A DNA stretch of 64,000 bases, from contig WKFI01000007.1 of the NCBI GenBank assembly GCA_014872875.1, positions 62,001 to 126,000 on the forward strand, read 5' to 3'. The notes under the pieces are model-generated. The model did no database searches. It was not told the origin of the DNA and saw only the letters and a list, made by a program, of their open reading frames with translations. How positions within the stretch are numbered: position 1 is the stretch's first letter; every line of letters begins with the position of its first letter. Made by a program: the position numbers and the translations under genes. Positions 8,751-18,180 of this stretch are shown here, one piece after another. Source of the stretch: Paracoccaceae bacterium. Lineage in GTDB: Bacteria; Pseudomonadota; Alphaproteobacteria; Rhodobacterales; Rhodobacteraceae.

Positions 8751-8976
8751 TTCTGTCTCCTGTCTGTTTGTATGAAACCAGCAGGGCGCAATGACCCTGC
8801 CCGCCTCAACCTCGAGGTTTCGGCCGCTATCCTGCGACCTGGCCAGAGCATATCGGAAAACATGTCCAAATCATATCCGAACCGCGCCGCATTCATGGCG
8901 TGTGTCCGGTTCTGTGTCATCGACGCCTCAATCCGCCCCTTTGATGAGCTTTGCATCGCAACATATTGTGGCATCA

Positions 8977-9471
8977 TCAAAACTCCTCCCAGATACAGCC
9001 AGCTGAATCCGGCTGGTAAGCTTCGAAAAACTGAGTGGCGTCGGGGGTTTTGCTGCCAAAGGGCAGGTCGCGATCCGAAAGTGAGATCACGACGCGCGCC
9101 GGTTGCAGATCATGATGGTTCAGGTACGGCAAGGCCAGCTTGTCGCACAGGTAATCCATATCCGGCCCGGCCTCATCATAGCTGACCGAGCCGCCCTCGC
9201 GCGCGATCTGCGGCGCGACAAAGCGGAACCGCACCCACAACGCGCCGGGCGCATTGTCCAGCAGAACTTCGGACAAGGTGACGGGTTGACCCGAAGGCAC
9301 GGCAATGTCCGCAGCCGAGGCTGGACACGCGCCAAAAAACAAAGCTGTCGCAAAGGCCGTCCAGCAGGGAAATCCGCAGCCCCGGCCTCGCAAGACGCGA
9401 GCTCCTCCTGCCGGGGCTGCAGGCGCGGCGCAATTTGCGCGCGCTGTTCCATGCCGATTCGGGGCGATCAT
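8977..9471 (-). CDS. Hypothetical secreted protein (DUF6497-like)
   Basis: A 164-residue protein with a long N-terminus and a hydrophobic signal segment (about residues 37-53, ATALFFGACPASAAD) followed by a periplasmic domain ending CIWEEF. The domain contains MDYLCDKLALPYL and DLPFGSKTPDATQFFEAYQP, which I recall from a Rhodobacterales-specific uncharacterised family; that assignment is from memory and unverified. Its ATG overlaps the cupin stop codon by four bases (ATGA), fixing the start and indicating translational coupling. Its own stop overlaps a further ATG at 8977, preceded by GGAGGAG (see findings). Function is unknown. Confidence 0.65.
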   Translation of the reverse strand: MIAPNRHGTARANCAAPAAPAGGARVLRGRGCGFPCWTAFATALFFGACPASAADIAVPSGQPVTLSEVLLDNAPGALWVRFRFVAPQIAREGGSVSYDEAGPDMDYLCDKLALPYLNHHDLQPARVVISLSDRDLPFGSKTPDATQFFEAYQPDSAGCIWEEF

Positions 9472-9866
9472 GGCGCTGATTCGTCCTTTGTGTCAAATGC
9501 GGCGGGCGAGATGATCTCGATCAGCTCCATATCGTCGGAATGCCGGACCTCGCGATGGGTGATGCCAGGGGGCTGCAGCACGCAGGAGCCCGCGCGCAAA
9601 ACATGTTCCCCCTGCCCTTCATATTCAAAGACAACCCAGCCTTGGGTGACATAGACCATCTGGAAGTCCAGATCGTGGCTGTGCCAGGCGCCCGGGCTTT
9701 CCATCCCCGGCACCGCCCGGATCACATGGGCGCCAAATTTGCCTTTGGTGGCGTCCTCGATCCCCAGGTCCCTGTATTCAAAAAACGCCCGCAATCCCTG
9801 GCCGACGAAAGGGGAATCGTCAGCATGAGAGATCGTGAAGGCCTGATTTTTCCAAAGCTGGGTCAT
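9468..9866 (-). CDS. Cupin-domain protein
   Basis: A 132-residue single-cupin protein. Motif 1 is visible as WHSHDLDFQMVYVTQGWVVFE (His and Glu metal ligands) and motif 2 as LQPPGITHREV. Proteins of this size bind a metal and act as isomerases, dioxygenases or ligand sensors; the substrate cannot be read from sequence. It is locked between its neighbours by ATGA overlaps at both ends, so it is part of the operon starting at pccB. It may act on a small carboxylic acid, but that is only inference from context. Confidence 0.82.
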   Translation of the reverse strand: MTQLWKNQAFTISHADDSPFVGQGLRAFFEYRDLGIEDATKGKFGAHVIRAVPGMESPGAWHSHDLDFQMVYVTQGWVVFEYEGQGEHVLRAGSCVLQPPGITHREVRHSDDMELIEIISPAAFDTKDESAP

Positions 9867-10660
9867 GACGCTTCTCCTGACTCCAAAGTGATACAGGCCC
9901 CACTGATAACCCGGAAACTGTAGCTCTTGGACGTTCTGAAATTGAACAGGTTCGAACCGTAGCGCTGCACATCCTTCACTTCGACCTCCAGACCGGCAAG
10001 CTTTCCCTTGCCGTCAAGGTCTTGCAGAACCTCCCTGAACGTCGGAGGCGGATCGGAAAACACAGCTTCGCAGGCTTTCGCAAATGGCAACGATTGGTCC
10101 AAATCCCGGTCGATCCGCACCATCTCAATCGTCAAACTCACCTCAGACGATGCGCTTTCATTTATGTCGTAATCGAAGAACTCCCAGTTTTCCAAAACAC
10201 CAGGATAAGTGTGATAATAGCGAGCACCCGGCTTTTTGATCCTGCACTCACCGTCACGGACCTGCACAGGCACGGGCCCGACCCAAAGTGATTTCCTTGT
10301 TTCGTCTGTTGCCGTGAACCCGGGGTTATTCACAGTGACGCGATAAACATCCTTCCGAGAAGCTCCTTCTGGTGCACCGGGAAGATCCGCCAGAATGGCA
10401 CCGCAAACATTTGAAAGAACCGTTGGACCGTGCAACTGCTGGACGTTTGATCTGACAAGTAGCGGTGATGCGAATACGTGCAAGAACCCTTCGTGTTCAG
10501 TCCAGGAAAGTTCCTGCAATGCCCATCGTCCGGTTCCGGCCAGAACCGTAGGTGCAGGCGTCTGGCCCGCCCTGTTCCACCACCAGACAGCCCCTGCAGC
10601 CCCACAGGCCAACAAGGCCAATGCGGGAAGGGCTGAAAGTGATCGAGAGGACGGGCGCAT
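9863..10660 (-). CDS. Hypothetical membrane-anchored protein downstream of pccB
   Basis: A 265-residue protein with an N-terminal membrane anchor or uncleaved signal (about residues 5-28, ending AGAVWWWNRAG) and a large extracytoplasmic part. No known domain is evident. Repeated cysteine-containing segments (SNVCGAILADLPG, GECRIKKPG, KACEAVFSD, SGACITLESG) suggest two disulfides. The ATG at 10660 lies seven bases after the pccB stop, which favours it over earlier in-frame starts that would run into pccB. Its end overlaps the cupin start by four bases. It belongs to the pccB operon; its role is unknown. Confidence 0.65.
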   Translation of the reverse strand: MRPSSRSLSALPALALLACGAAGAVWWWNRAGQTPAPTVLAGTGRWALQELSWTEHEGFLHVFASPLLVRSNVQQLHGPTVLSNVCGAILADLPGAPEGASRKDVYRVTVNNPGFTATDETRKSLWVGPVPVQVRDGECRIKKPGARYYHTYPGVLENWEFFDYDINESASSEVSLTIEMVRIDRDLDQSLPFAKACEAVFSDPPPTFREVLQDLDGKGKLAGLEVEVKDVQRYGSNLFNFRTSKSYSFRVISGACITLESGEAS

Positions 10661-10667
10661 CAGTTTC

Positions 10668-12200
<1,533 letters not shown>

Positions 12201-12263
12201 GGCATATGTCCCCTTTGAAATTTCGACGGACCATATAGCCACGCCCAGCGTCGCCAAAGGAGA

Positions 12264-12321
12264 ATTCGGCAAATTTGCAAAGTTGAGCAAATATTGATTG
12301 TGAAAATTGTTAATTTGCTAA
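12264..12321 (-). promoter_or_regulatory. Candidate PccR-binding region upstream of pccB
   Basis: The AT-rich region between pccB and the MFS gene contains the palindrome TTTGCAAA at 12274-12281. It is flanked by further TTTGC half-sites: GAGCAAA at 12284-12290, GGCAAA just before it, and TTTGCTAA at 12314-12321. PccR of Rhodobacter sphaeroides is reported to recognise paired TTTGCAAA boxes. Here only one box is perfect, so affinity or spacing may differ. Confidence 0.5.
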
Positions 12322-12382
12322 TTCACAGGTGAAACGTCACGTGCACATGGACTCTCCAAAACCCAGGACATAAGTCCATTTC

Positions 12383-13594
12383 ATGACATCCAGCAGCAAC
12401 CGATTTCTGAGCCGGAACGGACCGCCGCATATTGCGACGCTGATCCTGCTGTCAGGTCTGTCGGCCCTGGGCATGAACATTTTTCTGCCCTCCCTGCCCG
12501 GCATGGCCGAGTATTTTCAGGCTGACTACAGACTGCTGCAACTTTCGGTCGCGATCTACCTGGCTACGAATGCCGTGATCCAGACACTGGTGGGGCCGGT
12601 TGCCGACATGATGGGCCGACGCCCGGTTATTCTGGTCGGCCTGGTTCTGTTCCTGCTGGCCACGCTGGGCTGCATCTATGCGCCCACAGCCGAGATCTTT
12701 CTGTTCTTCCGCATGTGCCAGGCCATCGTCGCCGTCGCCATGGTCCTGAGCCGCGCCGCCGTGCGCGACATGTACTCTGCCGACAAGGCCGCCAGCATGA
12801 TCGGCTATGTAACCATGGGTATGGCCGTGGTTCCGATGATCGGCCCGGCCATCGGCGGCGGGCTGGACGAAATATTTGGCTGGAAGGCGAATTTTTGGCT
12901 TCTGATCATCCTTGGTGTGGCGACCTTGGCACTGACCTGGCTGGACTTTGGGGAAACAGCACACAAAAGCGGAAAGACCCTGATCGCTCAGTTCCGCGAA
13001 TACCCCGAGTTGATCCGGTCCCCGCGCTTCTGGGGCTACTCGCTGTCTTCCGGTCTGGCCTCGGGGGCATTCTTTGCCTATCTGGGCGGTGCCCCGTATG
13101 TGGGCTCCGAAGTTTACGGCCTCTCCCCGGCTGCGCTGGGGATCTTCTTTGGCGCTCCTGCCCTGGGATATTTTGCGGGCAACTTCATATCCGGCAAGTT
13201 TTCGATCCGGTTCGGGATCAACAAAATGGTGCTTTGGGGCTGCTGGCTGAACCTCGCCGGCATCGCCCTGTCCTTGCTGGTGGTTCTGTTTGGTTGGGGA
13301 ACGGTTTACACATTCTTCGGTTTCATGACCTTCGTCGGTCTCGGCAATGGCATGGCCATCCCCAATGCCACATCAGGCGCCCTGTCGGTGCGCCCGCATC
13401 TTGCGGGCACGGCGTCGGGCTTCAGCGGAGCGATCATGCTGGGCGGTGGCGCCGGTCTCAGCGCTTTGGCCGGATGGCTTTTGACCCCCGGGTCCGGCCC
13501 GGCTCCCCTGCTGGTCATCATGCTATTGACGGCATTGGGTGGATTGGCATCCATTCTGCTGGTTCTGTATCGGGAAAGACAACTTGGGATGTAG
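12383..13594 (+). CDS. MFS transporter, Bcr/CflA multidrug-efflux type
   Basis: A 403-residue inner-membrane protein with twelve predicted helices. The N-terminal helix has LILLSGLSALGMNIFLPSLP, typical of Bcr/CflA proton-coupled exporters, and the loop 2-3 signature GPVADMMGRRPVILVG is the MFS motif A. It is probably a drug or metabolite exporter; specificity cannot be read. It is divergent from pccB and is followed 63 bases later by pccR on the same strand, so read-through into pccR is possible. Sharing the pccB intergenic region raises the chance that propionyl-CoA status also affects it. The family call is firm. Confidence 0.88.
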   Translation: MTSSSNRFLSRNGPPHIATLILLSGLSALGMNIFLPSLPGMAEYFQADYRLLQLSVAIYLATNAVIQTLVGPVADMMGRRPVILVGLVLFLLATLGCIYAPTAEIFLFFRMCQAIVAVAMVLSRAAVRDMYSADKAASMIGYVTMGMAVVPMIGPAIGGGLDEIFGWKANFWLLIILGVATLALTWLDFGETAHKSGKTLIAQFREYPELIRSPRFWGYSLSSGLASGAFFAYLGGAPYVGSEVYGLSPAALGIFFGAPALGYFAGNFISGKFSIRFGINKMVLWGCWLNLAGIALSLLVVLFGWGTVYTFFGFMTFVGLGNGMAIPNATSGALSVRPHLAGTASGFSGAIMLGGGAGLSALAGWLLTPGSGPAPLLVIMLLTALGGLASILLVLYRERQLGM

Positions 13595-13611
13595 CCCCTT
13601 GCGGCCACCGA

Positions 13612-13649
13612 TTTGCAAATCTACTGTTCCGACAGGAACAGTTTGCAAA
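13612..13649 (+). promoter_or_regulatory. Twin TTTGCAAA boxes and inverted repeat upstream of pccR
   Basis: Two perfect TTTGCAAA palindromes (13612-13619 and 13642-13649) lie 30 bases apart centre to centre. They flank a perfect inverted repeat CTGTTCC-GACA-GGAACAG (13624-13641). The second box ends nine bases before the pccR start codon. This fits autoregulation by PccR, with the second box close enough to block ribosome or polymerase access. Confidence 0.6.
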
Positions 13650-13657
13650 GACCACCC

Positions 13658-15046
13658 ATGCCCACACAGAAACTCTATGCCGGTGCCAAGCTGCGCGAAA
13701 TGCGGACGCGGCTGACCCTGACGCAAAAGGATTTCGCCGCCAAATTGGGCGTGTCCCTGCCCTATCTGAACCAGATGGAGAACAACAACCGCCCGGTCTC
13801 GACCACGGTGGTTCTGGCGCTGGCGCAGGAATTCGGGCTGGACGTGACCGAGCTGAGCACCGGTGACAGCGAACGGCTGGTTTCGGACATGCGCGAGGCA
13901 TTGGCCGACCCGATCTTTGCCGACACCATGCCGCCCCTGGCCGATCTGCGCCTGACGGCTTCGAACGCTCCCGCTCTGGCGCGCGCATTCATCGAACTGC
14001 ACCGTTCCTATCGCCAGACCCATGAACGGCTGGCATCCCTGGACGAAGCGTTGGGACGCGAAGATGCCCGCATCCAAGCCAGTCCGTGGGAGGAGGTACG
14101 GGATTTCTTCCATTATTGCGACAACTATATCGACGCGGTGGACCATGCCGCCGAAAGCTTTGCCGCGCAGGGCGATGTCCGCCAGACCGCCATCGCATCG
14201 CTGCGCGCGGGCGGGGTGCGGGTCGAATACACCGACATGGCACAGATGCGGCTGTATGATGCGGAAACCCAGACCCTGCACCTGTCCACCCGCACCGTGC
14301 CGCAGACACAGCTGTTCCAACTACTTCTGCAAGTCGCCCTGCTGCGCCAGAACAAGCTGCTGGAAGCAACGCTGGATTTCGCCCGTTTCTACAGCGAAGA
14401 AGCCCGCTCAATCGCCAAAATCGGTTTGGCCAACTACTTTGCCGGGGCCGCGATCATGCCCTATGGCACCTTCCTGTCCGCCGCGCAGGAATGCCGCCAC
14501 GATCTCGAACTCCTGTCGATCCGGTTTGGGGCCTCGATCGAACAGATCGCGCATCGGCTCTCGACCATGCAGAGACCCGGCGCAAAAGGCATCCCGTTCT
14601 TCTTCGTTCGCGTCGATCAGGCCGGCACAATCACCAAGCGCCACTCGGCTACGCGCCTGCAGTTTGCCCGCTTCGGAGGCGCCTGCCCACTGTGGAACGT
14701 GCACCGCGCCTTTGAAACGCCGGGCCGGTTCCTGCGACAACTGGCCGAGACGCCGGACGGGGTGCGCTATATCTCGCTGGCACGGGATGTGTCGAAACAT
14801 GGCGGCTCGTTCGGTGCGCCGGTGCGCCGCTATGCGATCGCTCTGGGATGCGAAGTCAAACATGCCGACATGCTGGTCTATGCGGACAATCTGGATCTGG
14901 ACAATGCCAACGCGTTCGAGCCTATCGGCATTTCGTGTCGGATCTGTGAACGCACCACATGTCACCAACGCTCGGTCCCACCGCTGGAACGGCAATTGAC
15001 CATCAACACCGACCAACGCGGCGTGCTGCCCTACGAGGTAGGGTAA
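13658..15046 (+). CDS. pccR: ScfR-family short-chain acyl-CoA-responsive regulator PccR
   Basis: A 462-residue transcription factor of the short-chain fatty acyl-CoA regulator (ScfR) family. The XRE helix-turn-helix occupies about residues 8-62 (KLREMRTRLTLTQKDFAAKL then SLPYLNQMENNNRPVS). A long effector domain follows, with an IrrE-like region. The C-terminal metal-binding cysteines GISCRICERTTCHQR near residue 430 are the family hallmark. The R. sphaeroides homologue activates propionyl-CoA carboxylase in response to propionyl-CoA. Linkage to pccB and the TTTGCAAA boxes supports the same role here. The ATG at 13658 was preferred to one at 13613 because the TTTGCAAA boxes lie between them. 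Confidence 0.9.
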   Translation: MPTQKLYAGAKLREMRTRLTLTQKDFAAKLGVSLPYLNQMENNNRPVSTTVVLALAQEFGLDVTELSTGDSERLVSDMREALADPIFADTMPPLADLRLTASNAPALARAFIELHRSYRQTHERLASLDEALGREDARIQASPWEEVRDFFHYCDNYIDAVDHAAESFAAQGDVRQTAIASLRAGGVRVEYTDMAQMRLYDAETQTLHLSTRTVPQTQLFQLLLQVALLRQNKLLEATLDFARFYSEEARSIAKIGLANYFAGAAIMPYGTFLSAAQECRHDLELLSIRFGASIEQIAHRLSTMQRPGAKGIPFFFVRVDQAGTITKRHSATRLQFARFGGACPLWNVHRAFETPGRFLRQLAETPDGVRYISLARDVSKHGGSFGAPVRRYAIALGCEVKHADMLVYADNLDLDNANAFEPIGISCRICERTTCHQRSVPPLERQLTINTDQRGVLPYEVG

Positions 15047-15086
15047 ATCAGCCCGCTCGCGCCCCAGAATTATCGCGAAAACTCTC

Positions 15087-15122
15087 AAATGAAAAAGGGC
15101 GCCAAAAGGCGCCCATTCATTT
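15087..15122 (-). terminator. Hairpin terminator between convergent pccR and ydcH-type gene
   Basis: The stem GGGCGCC/GGCGCCC (15097-15103 with 15108-15114) has an AAAA loop, and outer arms AAATGAA/TTCATTT can extend it. On the minus strand it is followed by TTTTTCATTT, so it is best as the terminator of the DUF465 gene; it may also stop pccR transcripts. Confidence 0.6.
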
Positions 15123-15168
15123 CCGAAGCTTAGGGAATTTTCGCAACAATTCTCAATCAGCGCAATCC

Positions 15169-15408
15169 TCACGCTTTCGACAGGATACCCCAGATCTCGT
15201 CCTTCAGGGCAGCGCGCTGTTTGCGCATGTCGGTTTCCGCCGTTTCCGAAATCGGTTCTACGTTGGTTTCGGCCCGGTGAATGGCGCGATTGACCTCGTG
15301 ATACTCTTCCGAAAGCTTGGCGAAATGCGCGTCCGATTGTTTCAGCGTGCTCATAAGCTCCACCTTTTCGGGGAATTCTTCGTGCAGCTCATGGGGGGTA
15401 TGGGACAT
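15169..15408 (-). CDS. YdcH-family (DUF465) small protein
   Basis: A 79-residue highly charged, helical protein of the YdcH/DUF465 family. The recognisable pattern is HELHEEFPEKVELMSTLKQS with DAHFAKLSEEYHEVNRAIHR, ending in a basic LKDEIWGIL segment. Members form short coiled-coil hairpins; their function is unknown. It is transcribed alone, convergent with pccR, and ends at the hairpin at 15087-15122. The family assignment is firm and no role can be assigned. Confidence 0.85.
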   Translation of the reverse strand: MSHTPHELHEEFPEKVELMSTLKQSDAHFAKLSEEYHEVNRAIHRAETNVEPISETAETDMRKQRAALKDEIWGILSKA

Positions 15409-15573
15409 GTCTGTTCGCTCCTTGATGTCTTGAACGATCAGAGATTACCGTCCCGACCACCCCCTCACTTTGACCCGGATCAAATGACATCTGCAAAAGA
15501 CGGAATTCTTGCCTTTTGACCGGTTGCCCTTCAGGTGGGGGCGGCAGGTAACCGGCCCTTGTCGATCCGAGGC

Positions 15574-16242
15574 TCAGAAGTTGAAACGCAGACCGAAATT
15601 CAAGTTCACCCGGCTGAGATCATCGCTGACCGTCGCCGCACCTCCGGGCGAAGTCCGCGTGCTGGTCACATCGAAGCTGCGCACATAGCGCGCATCGGTG
15701 AACAGCGACAACTGATCATTGATCTCGTAAGACGAGCCCAGGATCAGCTGCGCTGCAAAGGCCTCGTCCCGACCGGTGATGGTAACATTGGGGCCATAGA
15801 CAATGTCATGATCGACAAAATCCCCCCCCAGGCCAATCCCGGCATAGGGCGAAAACTTTGAGTTGGTTTCAAAGTCGGCAATCAGGTTGGCAAACAGCCG
15901 GGTCGAACTGATATCGCCGCTTGTATTGGCTTCGGCCCCCGGCCCGTTGCCCGAGAAATCGACGCTGTCCACGTCGTTGTCGCTGTAGGACAGCTCGACC
16001 TCGCCACGCAGGGAAAACCCGTTGCCCGACCACGCGGGCAAGCTGCGCCCGACCGAGATCCCCAGATTGTAGCCGCCATCGAAATCCGTCGCGACATTCT
16101 GATTGCTGCCTCCGATGACACCGGAAAAATCGCTGTCCGACAGATCGGAATAACCGCCAAAAACCTGCCCATAGAAATCCTGTGCCGCCACTGGTGCGGC
16201 GCCCACAACGGCCAGCGCCGCGATAACAAACCTGAGTGACAT
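15574..16242 (-). CDS. Outer-membrane beta-barrel protein
   Basis: A 222-residue protein with a signal peptide (MSLRFVIAALAVVGAAPVAAQ, cleavage after AAQ) and eight or so amphipathic strands typical of OmpW/Ropb-like porin barrels. It opens with DFYGQVFGGYSDLSDSDFSG and closes with LNFGLRFNF, ending in the terminal Phe recognised by the BAM machinery. Acidic surface loops rich in Asp/Ser/Gly separate the strands. It lies downstream of the bet operon but separately from it. Likely a structural or pore protein; transport specificity is unknown. Confidence 0.82.
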   Translation of the reverse strand: MSLRFVIAALAVVGAAPVAAQDFYGQVFGGYSDLSDSDFSGVIGGSNQNVATDFDGGYNLGISVGRSLPAWSGNGFSLRGEVELSYSDNDVDSVDFSGNGPGAEANTSGDISSTRLFANLIADFETNSKFSPYAGIGLGGDFVDHDIVYGPNVTITGRDEAFAAQLILGSSYEINDQLSLFTDARYVRSFDVTSTRTSPGGAATVSDDLSRVNLNFGLRFNF

Positions 16243-16313
16243 TGTGCTGTGTTCCTTCTGCCTTTGTCTGTCTCAAGACATGGCATCAGGGGCCGGCAAG
16301 ATCACTTAAACAC

Positions 16314-16343
16314 CGCTCACGTTCCGGCGGTCGGACGTGAGCG
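16314..16343. terminator. Hairpin downstream of betA
   Basis: A perfect 9-bp stem CGCTCACGT/ACGTGAGCG (16314-16322 with 16335-16343) encloses a GC-rich loop. It lies 44 bases after the betA stop. The plus side is followed by AATATTTTT and the minus side by GTGTTTAAG, so it may serve as the bet-operon terminator, but the T tract lies on the wrong side for a strong one. Confidence 0.35.
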
Positions 16344-16386
16344 AATATTTTTCGGCGTATGGGTGTTGCGCGGGGTTCGGCTTGGT

Positions 16387-18042
16387 TCAGCGCTGCGCCG
16401 TCTGCCAATTCGGATTGAACCAGGGTTCGGCATTGGACGACGGCAGCCGACGCCCCAGGATGTGATCCGAGGCCTTTTCGCCGGTCATGATCGACGGGCC
16501 GTTCAGGTTGCCATTGGTGATGCGCGGGAAGATCGAGCTGTCAGCGACCCGCAGCCCATCGACACCAATCACCCGGCATTCGGAATCCACCACGCTCATC
16601 GGATCGTCCTTGGCGCCCATCTTGCATGTGCCGCAGGGGTGATAGGCGCTTTCCACGTGTTCACGCAGGAAGCCGTCGATTTCATCGTCGGTCTGCAACG
16701 CGTCACCCGGCTGGATTTCAAACTTTACATGTTCCTGCATCGCCGGCTGGGCAAAGATCTCGCGCGTCAGGCGCACGCATTTGCGGAAATCGATCCAGTC
16801 CTGTTCGGTGGACATGTAGTTGAACAGGATCTTGGGCGCGTCATTGGGATCGGCGCTGGCCAGCGTCACCTCACCGCGTGACCCCGACCGCATCGGGCCG
16901 ACATGCGCCTGGAAACCATGCCCCTCGGCCGCCGCCTGCCCGTCATAGCGGACGGCAATGGGCAGGAAATGGTACTGGATGTCCGGGTAATCCACGCCCT
17001 TATCCGACCGGATGAAGGCCGCGCTTTCGAACTGGTTCGAGGCCCCCAGACCGGTCTTGGTGAACAGCCATTGCGCCCCGATCACCCCCTTGCCGATCAG
17101 GTTCCAGTATTTGAACAGGGTGATCGGTTTCTTGGACGCGAACTGGAAATAGAACTCCAGATGGTCCTGAAGGTTCTTGCCCACACCGGGGCGATCGGCG
17201 ATCACGTCGATCCCGTGCTGTGCCAGCTCCGATGCCGGGCCGATGCCCGACAGCATCAACAGCTTGGGCGAGTTCAGCGAGGACGCCGCAAGGATCACCT
17301 CGACATTGGCGCGGATCACTTCGACCTTGCCGCCGCGTTCGACCTCGACGCCCACGGCTCGGCCATCTTCGATCACCACCTTGCGGGCCAGGGCGCGAGT
17401 GATATTGCAATTGTCCCGCTTCAATGCCGGGCGCAGATAAGCATTGGCGGCCGACCAACGCCGCCCCTTGTGGACAGTCATTTCCATCGGGCCAAAGCCC
17501 TCTTGCTGCTGCCCGTTGTAATCGCTGGTCACAGGATAGCCTGCCTGTTCGCCAGCCTTCACGAATGCAGCATGCAGCGGGTTGTCACGGGGACCGCGCG
17601 AGATATGCAGCGGGCCGTCCTTGCCGCGCCAATCCGGATCGCCGCCATGACCGCAATCATGCCAGGTCTCCATCCGCTTGAAATAGGGCAGCACATCCGC
17701 ATAGGACCAGCCTTGCGCGCCGCTTTCGGCCCAGTGATTATAGTCGCCTGCATGGCCGCGCACATAGACCATGCCGTTGATCGAGGACGACCCGCCAATC
17801 ACCTTGCCGCGCGGCGTCACCAGCTCGCGACCGCCGAGGTGCGGTTCGGGCTGGGATTTATAGCCCCAGTCGTAAAGGCTCATGTTCATCGGGTAAGACA
17901 GCGCGGCAGGCATCTGGATCAGCGGGCCCACATCCGTGCCGCCATGTTCGATCACCAGAACCGATTTTCCGGCCTCGCTCAGTCGATACGCCATGGCGCA
18001 TCCCGCCGATCCGGCCCCGACAATCACATAATCCGCGTTCAT
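16387..18042 (-). CDS. betA: Choline dehydrogenase
   Basis: A 551-residue FAD-dependent GMC oxidoreductase oxidising choline to betaine aldehyde, probably membrane-associated. Seen directly: the ADP-binding fold at the N-terminus ([17 protein letters not shown]), the GMC signature region [19 protein letters not shown], and the C-terminal catalytic His segment [11 protein letters not shown] with the final [17 protein letters not shown] block. All family landmarks are present and the length is normal. It is the last gene of the betT-betC-betB-betA run. A long inverted repeat separates it from betB, which could lower its expression or protect the upstream message. Very secure, though close GMC relatives act on other alcohols. 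Confidence 0.94.
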   Translation of the reverse strand: MNADYVIVGAGSAGCAMAYRLSEAGKSVLVIEHGGTDVGPLIQMPAALSYPMNMSLYDWGYKSQPEPHLGGRELVTPRGKVIGGSSSINGMVYVRGHAGDYNHWAESGAQGWSYADVLPYFKRMETWHDCGHGGDPDWRGKDGPLHISRGPRDNPLHAAFVKAGEQAGYPVTSDYNGQQQEGFGPMEMTVHKGRRWSAANAYLRPALKRDNCNITRALARKVVIEDGRAVGVEVERGGKVEVIRANVEVILAASSLNSPKLLMLSGIGPASELAQHGIDVIADRPGVGKNLQDHLEFYFQFASKKPITLFKYWNLIGKGVIGAQWLFTKTGLGASNQFESAAFIRSDKGVDYPDIQYHFLPIAVRYDGQAAAEGHGFQAHVGPMRSGSRGEVTLASADPNDAPKILFNYMSTEQDWIDFRKCVRLTREIFAQPAMQEHVKFEIQPGDALQTDDEIDGFLREHVESAYHPCGTCKMGAKDDPMSVVDSECRVIGVDGLRVADSSIFPRITNGNLNGPSIMTGEKASDHILGRRLPSSNAEPWFNPNWQTAQR

Positions 18043-18090
18043 CTCGTCTCTCCATCCGGCCTGCGCCGGTTCAGTTCAAAACCCCTCCCC

Positions 18091-18153
18091 CGCGTGCTGC
18101 CCCTTTGGGCAACGGGGAGGGTGGGCGGGAGTTGACCAAAGGGGCAGCACGCG
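18091..18153. repeat. 18-bp perfect inverted repeat between betB and betA
   Basis: Arms at 18091-18108 and 18136-18153 (CGCGTGCTGCCCCTTTGG and its complement) enclose a 27-base G-rich loop. It occupies most of the 138-base gap between betB and betA. On the minus strand the loop contains CTCCCGCC and CCGTTGCCC, echoing the boxes of the modular hairpin family, so it may be a decayed member. Confidence 0.65.
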
Positions 18154-18180
18154 CCGCCCCCAAGGCCCCGATTTCAGGCG

